Position numbers and translations under genes: made by a program. Positions 7,833-17,530 of a stretch of DNA of 37,154 bases are shown one piece after another; the stretch's first letter is position 1, and each line of letters opens with the position of its first letter. This DNA is from Shinella sp. UYSO24 (GTDB lineage: Bacteria > Pseudomonadota > Alphaproteobacteria > Rhizobiales > Rhizobiaceae), in assembly GCA_902167985.1 (NCBI GenBank), contig CABHNZ010000035.1, positions 1 through 37,154 of the forward strand, read 5' to 3'. The notes beneath the pieces were generated by a model. It ran no database searches. It was not told where the DNA came from and was given only the letters and a program-made list of their open reading frames with translations.

Positions 7833-9916
7833 ATGGATGACAATAACGACCTTTTCGCCGCTCAGCCGGTAGCCTCCCCCGCGCCCAAGTCTGACGCAAA
7901 GACGGGTGCTGCGCCGAAGGCTGCCGCACCGGAAGCCGCCAAGCCTGCCGCCTCGCAGCCCGCGCCAAAGCCGCCGGTCAGCGCCAGCGGTGATGATTAC
8001 GGCGCATCCTCGATCCGCGTTCTCGAAGGTCTCGAACCGGTGCGTATGCGCCCCGGCATGTATATCGGCGGCACGGACGAGAAGGCGCTGCACCATCTCT
8101 TCGCCGAAGTCATCGACAACTCGATGGACGAGGCCGTTGCCGGCCACGCCAATTTCATCGAAGTGCATCTGGATGCCGAAGGCTTTCTGAGCGTCACCGA
8201 TAACGGCCGCGGCATTCCGGTGGAAAACCATCCGCAGGTGCCCGGCAAGTCGACGCTCGAAGTGATCATGACCAAGCTGCATGCCGGCGGCAAGTTCGAC
8301 GGCAAGGCCTATGAGACGTCGGGCGGTCTGCACGGCGTCGGCGTCTCGGTCGTCAACGCGCTTTCCGACGTGCTCGAAGTCGAGGTTGCCCGCAACAAGA
8401 AGCTCTATCGCCAGCGGTTTTCCCGCGGTGTACCGCAGGGCGGGCTGGAAGAACTCGGCGATGTGCATAACCGCCGTGGCACCAAGGTGCGCTTCCACCC
8501 AGACGCGCAGATTTTTGGCGAGCATGCGAAATTCGATCCGGGCCGGATCTTTCGCATGGCGCGCTCCAAGGCCTATCTTTTCGGTGGCGTCGAGATCCGC
8601 TGGAGCTGTGATCCCGGCATGGTGCCGGAAGGCGGGGACATTCCTGAAAAGGCGGTCTTCCACTTCCCCGGCGGCCTGAAGGATTATCTGGCGGCGACGC
8701 TCGGCAAGGAATTCACCGTCACCCGCGAAATCTTTGCCGGACGGACGGAAAAACCGGTGGCCATGGTGCGCTCGAATGGGCGATCACCTGGTATGGCGGC
8801 GATCCGCAACTGCATTCCTACTGTAACACCATCCCGACGCCTGAAGGCGGCACGCACGAGGCCGGTCTGCGCATTGCGCTCACCAAGGGCCTGAAGAACT
8901 ATGCGGAACTGACGCAGAACAAACGGGCCCGCGAAATCACCACTGACGACGTGATGATCTCGGCCGTGGGCATGCTGTCCGTCTTCATCCGCGAGCCGGA
9001 ATTCGTCGGCCAGACGAAGGACAAGCTGGCGACCGTCGAGGCCCAGCGTCTCGTCGAAAACGCCCTGCGCGACCCGTTCGACCATTATCTTGCCGGCAAC
9101 CCGAACGAAGCGGCGAAGCTGCTCGAATGGGTGATCGAGCGCTGCGAGGAACGCCTTCGCCGCCGCAAGGAAAAGGAAGTTAACCGCAAGACGGCCGTGC
9201 GCAAGCTGCGCCTCCCGGGCAAGCTTGCCGACTGCTCGCAGAATACCGCCGAAGGTGCAGAACTCTTCATCGTCGAGGGTGATTCGGCAGGTGGCTCGGC
9301 CAAGCAGGGGCGCAACCGTACCAATCAGGCCATTCTGCCGTTGCGCGGAAAAATCCTGAACGTCGGTTCGGCAAGCCGCGAAAAGCTGTCGGCCAACCAG
9401 CAGATCGCCGATCTGGTGCAGGCACTCGGCTGCGGCACGCGGACGAAATATCGCGAGGAAGATCTGCGCTACGAGCGCGTCATCATCATGACCGATGCCG
9501 ACGTCGACGGTGCGCATATCGCCTCGCTGCTGATCACCTTCTTCTATCAGGAAATGCCGGAACTGATCCGCGGCAACCATCTCTATCTCGCCGTGCCGCC
9601 GCTCTATGTCATCCGTCAGGGTGGCAAGACCGTCTATGCCCGCGATGATGCGCATCGCGCAGAGCTGATGGACACCGTGTTCAAGGGCAAGAAGGTCGAA
9701 GTCGGCCGCTTCAAGGGCCTTGGCGAAATGATGGCCTCGCAGCTCAAGGAAACCACCATGGATCCGGAAAAGCGCACGCTTCTGCGCGTCGGGATCGACG
9801 AGGTGGATTTCGAGGGCACCCGCGAGGCTGTCGACAACCTCATGGGCACCAAGGCGGATGCCCGTTTCCGCTTCATTCAGGAACGCGCCGCCTTCGCCGA
9901 TAATCTCGATATCTGA
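7833..9916 (+). CDS. parE: DNA topoisomerase IV subunit B (one single-base deletion)
   Basis: ParE is the ATPase subunit of topoisomerase IV, which decatenates daughter chromosomes with ParC. The first 50 residues are an Ala/Pro-rich extension. The GHKL ATPase domain follows (EVIDNSMDEA, TDNGRGIP, GGLHGVGVSVVNALS), then the toprim motifs IVEGDSAGG, PLRGKILNV and MTDADVDG. The last three, with ALGCGTRTKY, mark ParE rather than GyrB. The frame breaks near 8756: AAACCGGTGGCC should read AAACCGGGTGGCC. One added base joins the halves into 694 residues. The start is uncertain: ATG 7833 gives the MDDNNDLF start typical of relatives, but in-frame ATGs at 7782 and 7788 exist and none has a strong ribosome-binding site. 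It is an essential gene, so the break is probably an error. Confidence 0.93.
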
Positions 9917-10142
9917 GATCGGAATACCGCTCCCCGGCCAGCATCACGCGAGCGTGGCCGGGTTGCCCCGCCCCACACTTTCCGTCGTCATCCTCGCCCT
10001 TATGGCGAGGGTTTAACCACGTCCCGTTGGATGTGGCGAACCCGAGGTTGACCGAAGCAATGTTACCGGTCGGTACAATACGACCAATAGCTCACCTTGG
10101 GTGAGCCTGCTTCCGTTACGTCAGCCTCGAGACGTTTCCCCT

Positions 10143-12692
10143 CTATTCCCGTCCACCCAGCACTTTTCGCATGGCGGCGATCAATGCGGCTGCCTCATAG
10201 GGCTTGCGCACCACAGGCGCCGAAAAGCTGGCGGGGATGATCGAGCGGTCGCTGTAGCCCGTTGCAAAGACAAAGGGCACGTTGCGACGCTGGAGTTCCT
10301 CGGCGATCGGCAGAGATGTACCAGTGCCCAGATTGACGTCGAGAATGGCGACGTCGGGATTGAAGTCCTTGAGGCGTTTCATGGCATCGGCCACCGAGGG
10401 GGATGCCGTCACCTTCAGGATGCCGTTCTCCTCCAGCATTGCCTCCACATCCGCCGCGATCAGCATCTGATCTTCGACCAGAAGCACGTCGAGGTCAGAC
10501 AGGACCAGCTCTGCACCTTCACCATTCCTGACGCCATCGACGCCGAGAACGCCATCGGATGCGCCCTCGTCTTCGGCATGGATATGCTTGGCGGGAATGA
10601 CGAAACGGGCTTCCACACCCTCTGCCGGATAATGAACCTCCGCCTCGCCGCCGAGTTCGAAGGGCACGCTGCGGCTGATGAGGACGCTGCCGAAGCCGCT
10701 GCGGCTCGGGGGCTTTGCCGGCGGGCCATCACGCTCCGTCCAGTTGAGCTCGTAATCGCCATCGGCATTCTTGCGCCAGACGATGTCCAGCCTGCCGCTC
10801 GGGCTTGAGAGAGAACCGTATTTGGCCGCGTTGGTGGACATTTCGTGCAGCACCAGCGCCATGACGGAAAACGAACGGCTATCGAGCCAGATGCGCGGAC
10901 CGCTCAGCGTGATCGTCCGCGGCCCTTCCTTATAGGGCCGAAGCTCGGCCTCCAGCAGTTCTGCCAGGACACCGCCATCGCCGCTTCTGACCACCTGATC
11001 ATGGGCGAAGGCAAGCGCCTGGATGCGCCCCTTCAGCGAGCCGACGTAATCGCCCAGACTGCGCGCCTCTTCGACCGGATGGCCAACCAGCGCCTTGATG
11101 ACGGAGAGGATGTTCTTGACGCGGTGATTGAGTTCCTCGTTGAGCATCCGCTGCCGCACATCGGCCTTGCCGCGCTCGTCGGCCAGAAGCTCGTTGTGGT
11201 GAAGAACGACTTCCACAAGCACGGCGCGGATCGCATCGGCGATCTCGCGGTCGCTATCGGTCCAGGGCTGGGCCTTGTGGCGTACCTGCTCCTTCCAGAT
11301 GGCAAAGCTCTTGCGCGGCGTCAGCCGGTCGCCGAGCGGGCCGGTCTCGTAATTCTTTTCCGGATTGCCGGCCCAGTCGAGCGTCTGGACGACTTCCTTG
11401 CGGAAGAAGAACAGGTAGTCGCGCGGCCGCTGCGACAGCGGAATGGCGATCACGCCGCAGACCTCTTCCGGCGCTATCGCCGATGTCGGCAGAGCGCTCG
11501 ACAATTCGAATGTCGACCAGATCTTGCCGCCGGCAACGCCGCCAACGAGGTCGGCCAGTTCCTGAACCTGATGGTCGGCGGGCACACTGCCCTTCGTCGT
11601 CCAGATACCATCCAGCCACAGGCCGACACCGTCGCAGGGAAGAATGGCGCCGAAATCATCCAGCGAGGTTCGCAGGAGGCTGGCGATATCGTTGTGGCTT
11701 GAGGCCGCCTGCAGGAAGCGATCAAGCGACCGACGCGCCTGCGTCGCCGTCTCCTGCAACTGTTTCTGGCGCAGCGCACTCAGATGCAGCGAGAAGAACT
11801 CGCCAAAAGTCTCGGCCGCTATACGCTGCGGCATGGACAGAACCTTGGGCGAATAATGATGACAGGCAATCAGGCCCCAGAGTTCGCCATCGACTATGAT
11901 CGAGACCGACATTGAGGCCGACACGCCCATATTGCTCAGATACTCGCAATGGACCGGCGAGACGCTGCGCAGATGGGCAAAGGACAGATCGAGTGGCTGC
12001 CCGGCCTCGTCGTATTCAGGCAGAATGGCCACGCGCTCATTGCGGGCGTCCGAGATCACGCGGATGGTGTTCTTGATGTAGAGAACGCGTGCCTGTTTCG
12101 GGATGTCACCGGCCGGGAAATACTGCCCCTTGAAGCTTTCAAGATCGCGACGCTTGTATTCCGAGACGACCTTGCCCGAGCCGTCCTGCTCGAAACAATA
12201 GACCATCACGCGATCATAGCCGAGCATGGCGAACATCAGGCGTGCAGCGCTTTCGATCAGCCGGTCGACGCTCTTCATGTTGCGGATGCGGCTGATCAGC
12301 ATGCGCGCGACTTCGAGCGGCTGGTCGGCATCCTTGGAAACCGGCTCGAACTCGATGATGACCTTCTGGTCATGGCGGTGCAGCGACACATCCATGCAGA
12401 GACCGGATGCAAGGCGCAGGCCATGGCGCAGTGCCGGGCGGGCAGGATCGTCGGAGGTCGCCAGGGCGTTGCGCAGCGCGTGGGCGGTCTCGCCACCGAC
12501 GACATCCTCAAGCCTGCTGCCGATGATTTCGCCTTCAAAGCCGAGCATCGCGCCAAGATTGGCCGAATGATGGAGGATGACCGATCCGGACGAATCACAG
12601 GCCATCAGGCAACCATGCGGCTGGATACTGCCAGGAATGTGGATCGGTTCGCGGTCGCAATTGGTCAGATCGACCGCTTCGCCAGTTTGCAT
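10143..12692 (-). CDS. Bacteriophytochrome HWE histidine kinase with C-terminal receiver (Agp2/BphP2-like)
   Basis: This is a red/far-red light sensor using biliverdin. The 849 residues carry, in order: a PAS domain with the biliverdin-binding cysteine at Cys12 (TNCDREPIHIPGSIQPHG); a GAF domain with PAGDIP at about 193-198 (usually PASDIP) and the pocket histidine in SPVHCEY (248); a PHY domain with the tongue motif PRKSF at 459-463; and an HWE-family kinase with phospho-acceptor His523 in EELNHRVKN, the N box HEMSTNAAKYG and the WTE signature. A receiver domain follows with LLVEDQ, phospho-acceptor Asp785 in AILDVNLG and RKPY. This architecture matches Agp2 of Agrobacterium, a bathy-type phytochrome. 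AAGGA about 11 nt upstream supports ATG 12692. The gene is divergent from the permease at 12958. Confidence 0.9.
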   Translation of the reverse strand: MQTGEAVDLTNCDREPIHIPGSIQPHGCLMACDSSGSVILHHSANLGAMLGFEGEIIGSRLEDVVGGETAHALRNALATSDDPARPALRHGLRLASGLCMDVSLHRHDQKVIIEFEPVSKDADQPLEVARMLISRIRNMKSVDRLIESAARLMFAMLGYDRVMVYCFEQDGSGKVVSEYKRRDLESFKGQYFPAGDIPKQARVLYIKNTIRVISDARNERVAILPEYDEAGQPLDLSFAHLRSVSPVHCEYLSNMGVSASMSVSIIVDGELWGLIACHHYSPKVLSMPQRIAAETFGEFFSLHLSALRQKQLQETATQARRSLDRFLQAASSHNDIASLLRTSLDDFGAILPCDGVGLWLDGIWTTKGSVPADHQVQELADLVGGVAGGKIWSTFELSSALPTSAIAPEEVCGVIAIPLSQRPRDYLFFFRKEVVQTLDWAGNPEKNYETGPLGDRLTPRKSFAIWKEQVRHKAQPWTDSDREIADAIRAVLVEVVLHHNELLADERGKADVRQRMLNEELNHRVKNILSVIKALVGHPVEEARSLGDYVGSLKGRIQALAFAHDQVVRSGDGGVLAELLEAELRPYKEGPRTITLSGPRIWLDSRSFSVMALVLHEMSTNAAKYGSLSSPSGRLDIVWRKNADGDYELNWTERDGPPAKPPSRSGFGSVLISRSVPFELGGEAEVHYPAEGVEARFVIPAKHIHAEDEGASDGVLGVDGVRNGEGAELVLSDLDVLLVEDQMLIAADVEAMLEENGILKVTASPSVADAMKRLKDFNPDVAILDVNLGTGTSLPIAEELQRRNVPFVFATGYSDRSIIPASFSAPVVRKPYEAAALIAAMRKVLGGRE

Positions 12693-12957
12693 CAAGTTAC
12701 ATTTCCTTGGGCGCCGGCCCAGAGGCAGAGCACCAATGCTTTCGGCCGCCCTCACCTCACCTCTCTGAGGCGATAAACTGGGACAGATTTGCTGATTTTC
12801 CAGCATTTCCGGAAAAATTCTGCGCTGGCTTCACATTTCTATCGCATCGTCCCGATACGGCAAGTAACCACGCTTAATTTTAATGTTCGCCCTGTTAGGC
12901 TTGCAGCTGCAGTTCGGCTATACCATATGGCCTGACAAGACGGAGACTAGGCGCATC

Positions 12958-14190
12958 GTGACGACCGGCAGTAAGAAGACAGGACCCAAGGAGCCTCGCT
13001 GGCTCGGCCCCGTGACCCCGAACAGGATCGCTTTGATCTCTCCTATTTCGGCCGCACGCTGGTTGATGCTCCTCGTTGCCGCAGCGGCGATCTACTTCTT
13101 CCACGGCTTTCTCGTACCGGTTCTCGCGGCCCTGGTCATCGGCTTTGCCAGCTGGCCGCTTTATCGGCGCCTGCTGGCCCGCATCGGCGGCAACACGACG
13201 ATCGGCGCCACGCTCGCCATCATCTTCATCGTCCTCTTCATCGTCGTGCCCGTATCGATCGGCGCTTCCTACGCGGTGCGTGAAGTCACCGACTGGGTAA
13301 AATGGGCGATCGACGTCAACAAATTCGGCGCGCCACCGCCCGCGTGGATCACCGCGCTGCCGTTTGCCGGCGAATGGCTGGGCATCCAGTGGACCCGCCA
13401 TATCGGCTCGCCCGGCGCTGTCGGCGAAGTCGTGCAACTGGTGAGCGGCGCCAATATCGGCGCGATCTACCATGCCATTCTGGCGGCCAGCAACAGTGCC
13501 TTCCATATCATCCTGACGCTGCTTTTCATGCTGATCGCGCTGTTCTTCGTCTATCGCGACGGCGCATCCTTCAGCGGCCAGATCGATCTTCTCGGAGAAC
13601 GCATCTTCCCGAGCCGCTGGGAGCGGATCTCCCGCGTCGTTCCGGCAACGATCGGCTCGACCGTCACCGGTATGACGCTGATCGCCATCGGCGAGGGCAT
13701 CGTTCTCGGCCTTGCCTATTGGGTGGCTGGCGTCCCCTCGCCCGTGACGCTCGGTGCGATCACCGGCTTCATGGCGCTCATCCCCGGCGGTGCGCCCCTG
13801 TCCTTCACGCTGGTGTCGATCTATCTGGTTGCCAAGGGCTCCTATGTCGCCGGTTTCGGCCTGCTTGCCTGGGGTACCGTGGAACTCTTCATCGTCGACA
13901 AGACGATCCGCCCGCGCCTCGTCGGCGGCCCGATCAAATTGCCTTTCCTGCCGACCTTCTTCGGCCTGGTCGGCGGCGTGAAGACGATGGGCTTCCTCGG
14001 CCTCTTCATCGGCCCTGTGCTGATGGCGTTGATCGTCTCGATCTGGCGCGAATGGATCCGCGAAGTCCGCATGGCCGATGGCGGCGATACGGATGCGGAA
14101 GGCAACACTGACGTCACGGTCGAGCCTCTGGCCGAAGCGGATGGCCGGGGCGATGTTGTCCTCGTGCGCAACAAGGCGTCGTCGCCCTGA
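12958..14190 (+). CDS. AI-2E family transporter (UPF0118 permease)
   Basis: The product is a polytopic inner-membrane protein of about 410 residues with seven to eight hydrophobic segments. It has the family signatures LIPGGAPLSF, VELFIVDKTIRPRLVGG and the C-terminal KTMGFLGLFIGPVLMAL. The PerM/YdiK/TqsA family includes an AI-2 exporter and Na+/H+ antiporters, so the substrate is unknown here. The start is uncertain. GTG 12958 leaves a short polar N-terminus (TTGSKKTGPKEPRW). An ATG at 12883 would add 25 residues but has no ribosome-binding site. A clear terminator follows at 14225. A light-regulated link to the divergent phytochrome is possible but not shown. Confidence 0.85.
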   Translation: MTTGSKKTGPKEPRWLGPVTPNRIALISPISAARWLMLLVAAAAIYFFHGFLVPVLAALVIGFASWPLYRRLLARIGGNTTIGATLAIIFIVLFIVVPVSIGASYAVREVTDWVKWAIDVNKFGAPPPAWITALPFAGEWLGIQWTRHIGSPGAVGEVVQLVSGANIGAIYHAILAASNSAFHIILTLLFMLIALFFVYRDGASFSGQIDLLGERIFPSRWERISRVVPATIGSTVTGMTLIAIGEGIVLGLAYWVAGVPSPVTLGAITGFMALIPGGAPLSFTLVSIYLVAKGSYVAGFGLLAWGTVELFIVDKTIRPRLVGGPIKLPFLPTFFGLVGGVKTMGFLGLFIGPVLMALIVSIWREWIREVRMADGGDTDAEGNTDVTVEPLAEADGRGDVVLVRNKASSP

Positions 14191-14224
14191 GGCAATAAGC
14201 ACCTACGCAGTGAAACGATCATGA

Positions 14225-14246
14225 GGGGCCGTCACGGCCCCTTTTT
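14225..14246 (+). terminator. Rho-independent terminator of the AI-2E family transporter gene
   Basis: The stem GGGGCCG (14225-14231) / CGGCCCC (14235-14241) has a 3-nt loop and is followed by TTTTT. It lies 35 bp after the permease stop. Confidence 0.9.
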
Positions 14247-14407
14247 CATGCGCGGACACAAGAGAGCCATACACTGCCGTTTCGCCTTGATTACGCCGGA
14301 TTGGACAACCATTGCTCGCGCGCCGGCGGCGCTTCACGCCCTGCCGCCGGTGCCGTAGCGGGCGGCCATTGCCGGGCAAAGACGCCGATTTTTCTGAAGG
14401 ATCCCGC

Positions 14408-14878
14408 ATGAACGCCGCCCTTATCGTGATGACCATTCTCGGCTGCAACGACGCCGGAACCGACTGCCACTATATCGCAACGGAAGAGCAGCGCTGGCCG
14501 ACGGTGGCGCTTTGCGATTCGGTCTCCGAACAGCATCTGCCGGGCTATGCCAACCAGCCCTATCCGGTGCTGATCGCCGTTTGCCAGAACCCCGACGAAG
14601 TGGCCGCCGCGACCGTCGTGCCGCAGCCAAGACCACAGCCGGCTCCAGCGGCGCCGACGACGCCGGAACAGCAGGGCACGGCGGCAGGCGATGCCGTATC
14701 GGCAAGCCCGAGCGTCGCAGTTGTTTCCGAGGAGGAGAAGGAGACGCTGGCCGACCGGGCGATCCAGCGCGTGAAAACCGTCCTGCCGACGACCGAAGGC
14801 GTCAAGACGGTCATGACAAAGCCGGTCAGGCTCGTCGAGGATGGCTATTCCTGGGTGGCGCGGCGTTTCCAGCGATGA
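14408..14878 (+). CDS. Hypothetical rhizobial protein
   Basis: The product is 156 residues. GAAGGA about 7 nt upstream supports ATG 14408. The N-terminus starts MNAALIVMTILGCNDAGTDC and contains four Cys residues in the first 65 (LGCND, TDCHY, ALCDS, AVCQN), which could form disulfides if exported. A Pro/Ala-rich linker sits at about 77-110, followed by a helical C-terminus (ETLADRAIQRVKTVLP). I recall similar short proteins in other Rhizobiaceae, but no function. It is followed by a convergent gene. Confidence 0.6.
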   Translation: MNAALIVMTILGCNDAGTDCHYIATEEQRWPTVALCDSVSEQHLPGYANQPYPVLIAVCQNPDEVAAATVVPQPRPQPAPAAPTTPEQQGTAAGDAVSASPSVAVVSEEEKETLADRAIQRVKTVLPTTEGVKTVMTKPVRLVEDGYSWVARRFQR

Positions 14879-14931
14879 GATGACCGCAAACCGAGGGTCG
14901 GTGGCCGCATAGGATGCGGCCGAGGCCCAGT

Positions 14932-16068
14932 TTATGCGGCAAGCGATGCCTTGATGGCATAGGCGCGCGCGTTGCTTCTCAGATCGGCGCGATGCAGCTG
15001 TTCGACCATGTCGCGGATCTCCGAGACGATGGCATGCGGACGGGTCTGGCCGTCGATCTTTTCGACGAGCGCACCGCTGATCGATTCGGCACCGTTGGCT
15101 GCCCCGCTGGCAGCCGCCTGACGCCAGAGGAAGACCGCATCGACGAAGACCATCGCCACATCGCGATCGAGACCACAGGCCTCGAACAGGGCGCGCAGCG
15201 CATGCATGCGTCCGGTGGCGAGGATAGGGCGCACCCGGCGCTCTTCCAGTCCAGAAAGGTTGACGACGGCGCCGGCAAAGAAATCCAGCCGGCCGCAGCA
15301 GAGCGCCTGAATGAGGAAGGCCGGCGTCAGGCGCCCGGCGGCGCGCAGATGCTCGACGAGGATCGGCAGCTCGTCATGGGCAACCGTGCCGGCGATTGCG
15401 AGCGTCGCCATCGTATCGGCTTCCCTGCCAAGGCGCTCGATACGGGACGGTGCCAGCGTGGCGCTGACGAGAGCACAGGTCGAGAGTGCCGCGGTGATAT
15501 GGCCAACCAGCCGATGGCGGGCATCGGCGGGCAGATCGTCACGCAGAAGAAGGCCGTTGCGGATCTCCGGCACATGGCCGAAGCGTTCCGCCATGCGGCG
15601 CAGCGAAATCCGGGTGATCGAAGCTTCGCCGTTTTCGAGAAGCAGAAGAAGCTCGGGCACGTCGCCAACCTCGGCAAGTGCTGCACAGACGGGGCGGCTT
15701 ACCCGCTGACGCGAGGCGATGACGCCGCGCGTGACGCCGTCACCCCGTCCGATGAGGTCGACGAGATCGCCATCTTCGAGAACCGGGGAAAGAGCAATCA
15801 CGGTGGTGGCGATCTGCGGCTGGTCTTCGGCGAGTGCGAGAATGATCGCACGCGGCGCTTCGCTGGCCATGGCCAGCGCTTCCGCCAGCGCAAGACGAAC
15901 CACGGGAGAAGTGTCATCCAGAAGATAGGTCAGCGCCAGACCGGCCGCCTGCCGCTCCTCGCCTCCCATTGCCGAATGCAGGTATGCGCGTGCCAGCATG
16001 CTGGCCGCCCTTGCCTTGTCGCTCGTCCGCGCGGTTTCCGCCCAGCGAAGAAATGCCTTGATGATCAC
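14932..16068 (-). CDS. DUF2336 domain-containing protein
   Basis: The 378-residue intact product is all-helical with HEAT-like repeats. Examples are TYLLDDTSPVVRLALAEALA, then RAIILALAEDQPQIA, then ALAEVGDVPELLLLLEN. It ends with a region typical of alphaproteobacterial DUF2336 proteins, whose function is unknown. The start is GTG 16068 with AGGGG about 5 nt upstream. There is no signal peptide or membrane segment. A hairpin lies just beyond the stop (GGCCGCAT/ATGCGGCC, about 14902-14921) but has no T run. Confidence 0.8.
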   Translation of the reverse strand: MIIKAFLRWAETARTSDKARAASMLARAYLHSAMGGEERQAAGLALTYLLDDTSPVVRLALAEALAMASEAPRAIILALAEDQPQIATTVIALSPVLEDGDLVDLIGRGDGVTRGVIASRQRVSRPVCAALAEVGDVPELLLLLENGEASITRISLRRMAERFGHVPEIRNGLLLRDDLPADARHRLVGHITAALSTCALVSATLAPSRIERLGREADTMATLAIAGTVAHDELPILVEHLRAAGRLTPAFLIQALCCGRLDFFAGAVVNLSGLEERRVRPILATGRMHALRALFEACGLDRDVAMVFVDAVFLWRQAAASGAANGAESISGALVEKIDGQTRPHAIVSEIRDMVEQLHRADLRSNARAYAIKASLAA

Positions 16069-16187
16069 GACGCCCCTCGATCACGTAAAGCCGGCATGAC
16101 AACAAACGATTCCGGCTGCAGGATCAGGCTAGGATCAAAAGGTTTATGATTGGTTCACCATATTCTTTAACGCTGCGAAGGCAGGCT

Positions 16188-16792
16188 TTACGTGCTCGGG
16201 CGAACCAGCTGGAAGACGTCCGTGCCGCCATCAGCATAGTCGAGATAGCCCATGCGGCCGATCGGGCGCGACAAGGCCATGTCGATGCGGCCATCGCGGA
16301 TGATCGTCTCGCTGATATGGATGCCGACGACCTGGCCGAAGACCATGAACGTATCAGCCTTCTCGCCATCGATGCCCCTGGGCTGGATGACTTCGGTCGT
16401 GCGGCATTCGAGCACCGCATGCGCCTCGGCGACATAGGGCGCCTCGACGAGCCTGCCCATGGCGGAAGTGAGACCGGCGAGTTCGAACTCGTTGACCCCG
16501 TATTCCACCGGCGCGAGGAGGCATTCACCTTGTCGACGATGTGGCGGCTGGCAAGGCTTGCGGTAAAGACGCCGGTTTCCTCGGCGTTCTTCAGGGAATG
16601 CTTGCGGCCGGAAGAGGCGAACATTACCAGTTTCGGCCGGTCTGCGACGATGTTGAAAAAGGAATAGGGAGAGAGGTTGAACGATCCATCCCTCCCCTTG
16701 GTGCCGATCCAGCCGATCGGCCGCGGCGCGACGATCGCCTTGAAGGGATCATGGGCCATGCCATGCGCGTTGGTGTCGGTTGGATAGAACAT
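16188..16792 (-). CDS. Flavin reductase family protein, FMN-binding split barrel (one single-base deletion)
   Basis: The protein is a flavoprotein-oxygenase or flavin-reductase-like split-barrel protein. The N-terminus contains IVAPRPIGWIGTKGRDGSFN and LSPYSFFNIVADRPKLVMF, characteristic of this family. The C-terminal part has VLECRTTEV and VFGQVVGIHI. The frame breaks at about 16514: TCGCGCC should read TCGGCGCC. One added base gives 201 residues with SAPVEYGVNEFEL across the junction. AAGGGA lies upstream of ATG 16792. The gene begins 14 bp after the nitroreductase gene on the same strand, so the two are probably co-transcribed flavin-dependent redox enzymes. The substrate is unknown. Confidence 0.85.
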
Positions 16793-16805
16793 CGCAGCTT
16801 TTCCC

Positions 16806-17383
16806 TTATTCGCCGGCGTAGGTGACGACGGAAGCGAGCTCAGGCCGCGGACGGTCCGGGGTCGGGAAATCGCTCGATCCGATATGGATGAAGCCCGCAA
16901 CCTTCTCCTCCGGCTTGACGCCAAGCGCCGCAAGGGCAGCCGCGTCATAGGAGATCCATTCGGTCCGCCAGTTGGCGACGTAGCCTGCCGCATTGGCGGC
17001 AAACAGCATGTTCATGCAGACCGCGCCTGCCGACAGGACCTGCTCCCATTCCGGGATTTTCGCATGCGGCGCAGCCGTCGAGATGACTGCGACGACCAGC
17101 GGTGCGCGGGTGAAACGTACCAGTTCGGCCTCGCGCGCTGCATCCGTCATCTCGGGATTGGCCTTCAGGGCAATCTCGAGAAAAGTCTCGCCGAGCGTCT
17201 TGCAGATGTCGCCACGATAGACGACGAGCGCCAGGGGGCGATCTTGCCGTGATCGGGGACGCGTACCGAAGCCGTCAGGATGGCTTCGAGTTCCGCCTGG
17301 TCCGGTGCCGGGCCCTTGATCTGGGCGACCGGGGTCGAATGGCGGTCGCGGAGATAGTCGGCAAGCTTGATGTCGTTCTGCAT
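16806..17383 (-). CDS. Nitroreductase family protein, YdjA-like (one single-base deletion)
   Basis: The protein is an FMN-dependent oxidoreductase. Visible family features are SVRVPDHGKIAPWR near the N-terminus (FMN phosphate binding), SAGAVCMNMLFAANAAGY in the middle, and the C-terminal GFIHIGSSDFPTPDRPRP. The frame breaks near 17226, where TGGCGCTC should read TGGCGCCTC. One added base gives APWRLVVYRGD and 192 residues, the usual size. ATG 17383 begins MQNDIKLADYL but lacks a strong ribosome-binding site. The stop is 13 nt before the flavin reductase start. Confidence 0.88.
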
Positions 17384-17530
17384 GAGATGAAGCTTTCGGT
17401 TGGCTTTGCAAAGGATTTCACGCGCCGAAACGCGCTTTGAATTGCACTTCCGGGCTGAAGGCCTTGAAATTGCCCGGTGCTTGGTTTTCAAGTGGCTGTT
17501 CGCCCGAAAAGAGTCAACCGGTTCCCGTCA

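Noticed and set aside
9933..9962. Hairpin CCCGGCCA/TGGCCGGG after parE
   Set aside because: The stem is good but no T run follows on either strand, so I do not call it a terminator.
12895..14202. 435-codon minus-strand frame opposite the AI-2E family permease
   Set aside because: Its translation is rich in Asp, Arg, Gln and His with no domain pattern, while the plus strand gives clear membrane helices and family motifs.
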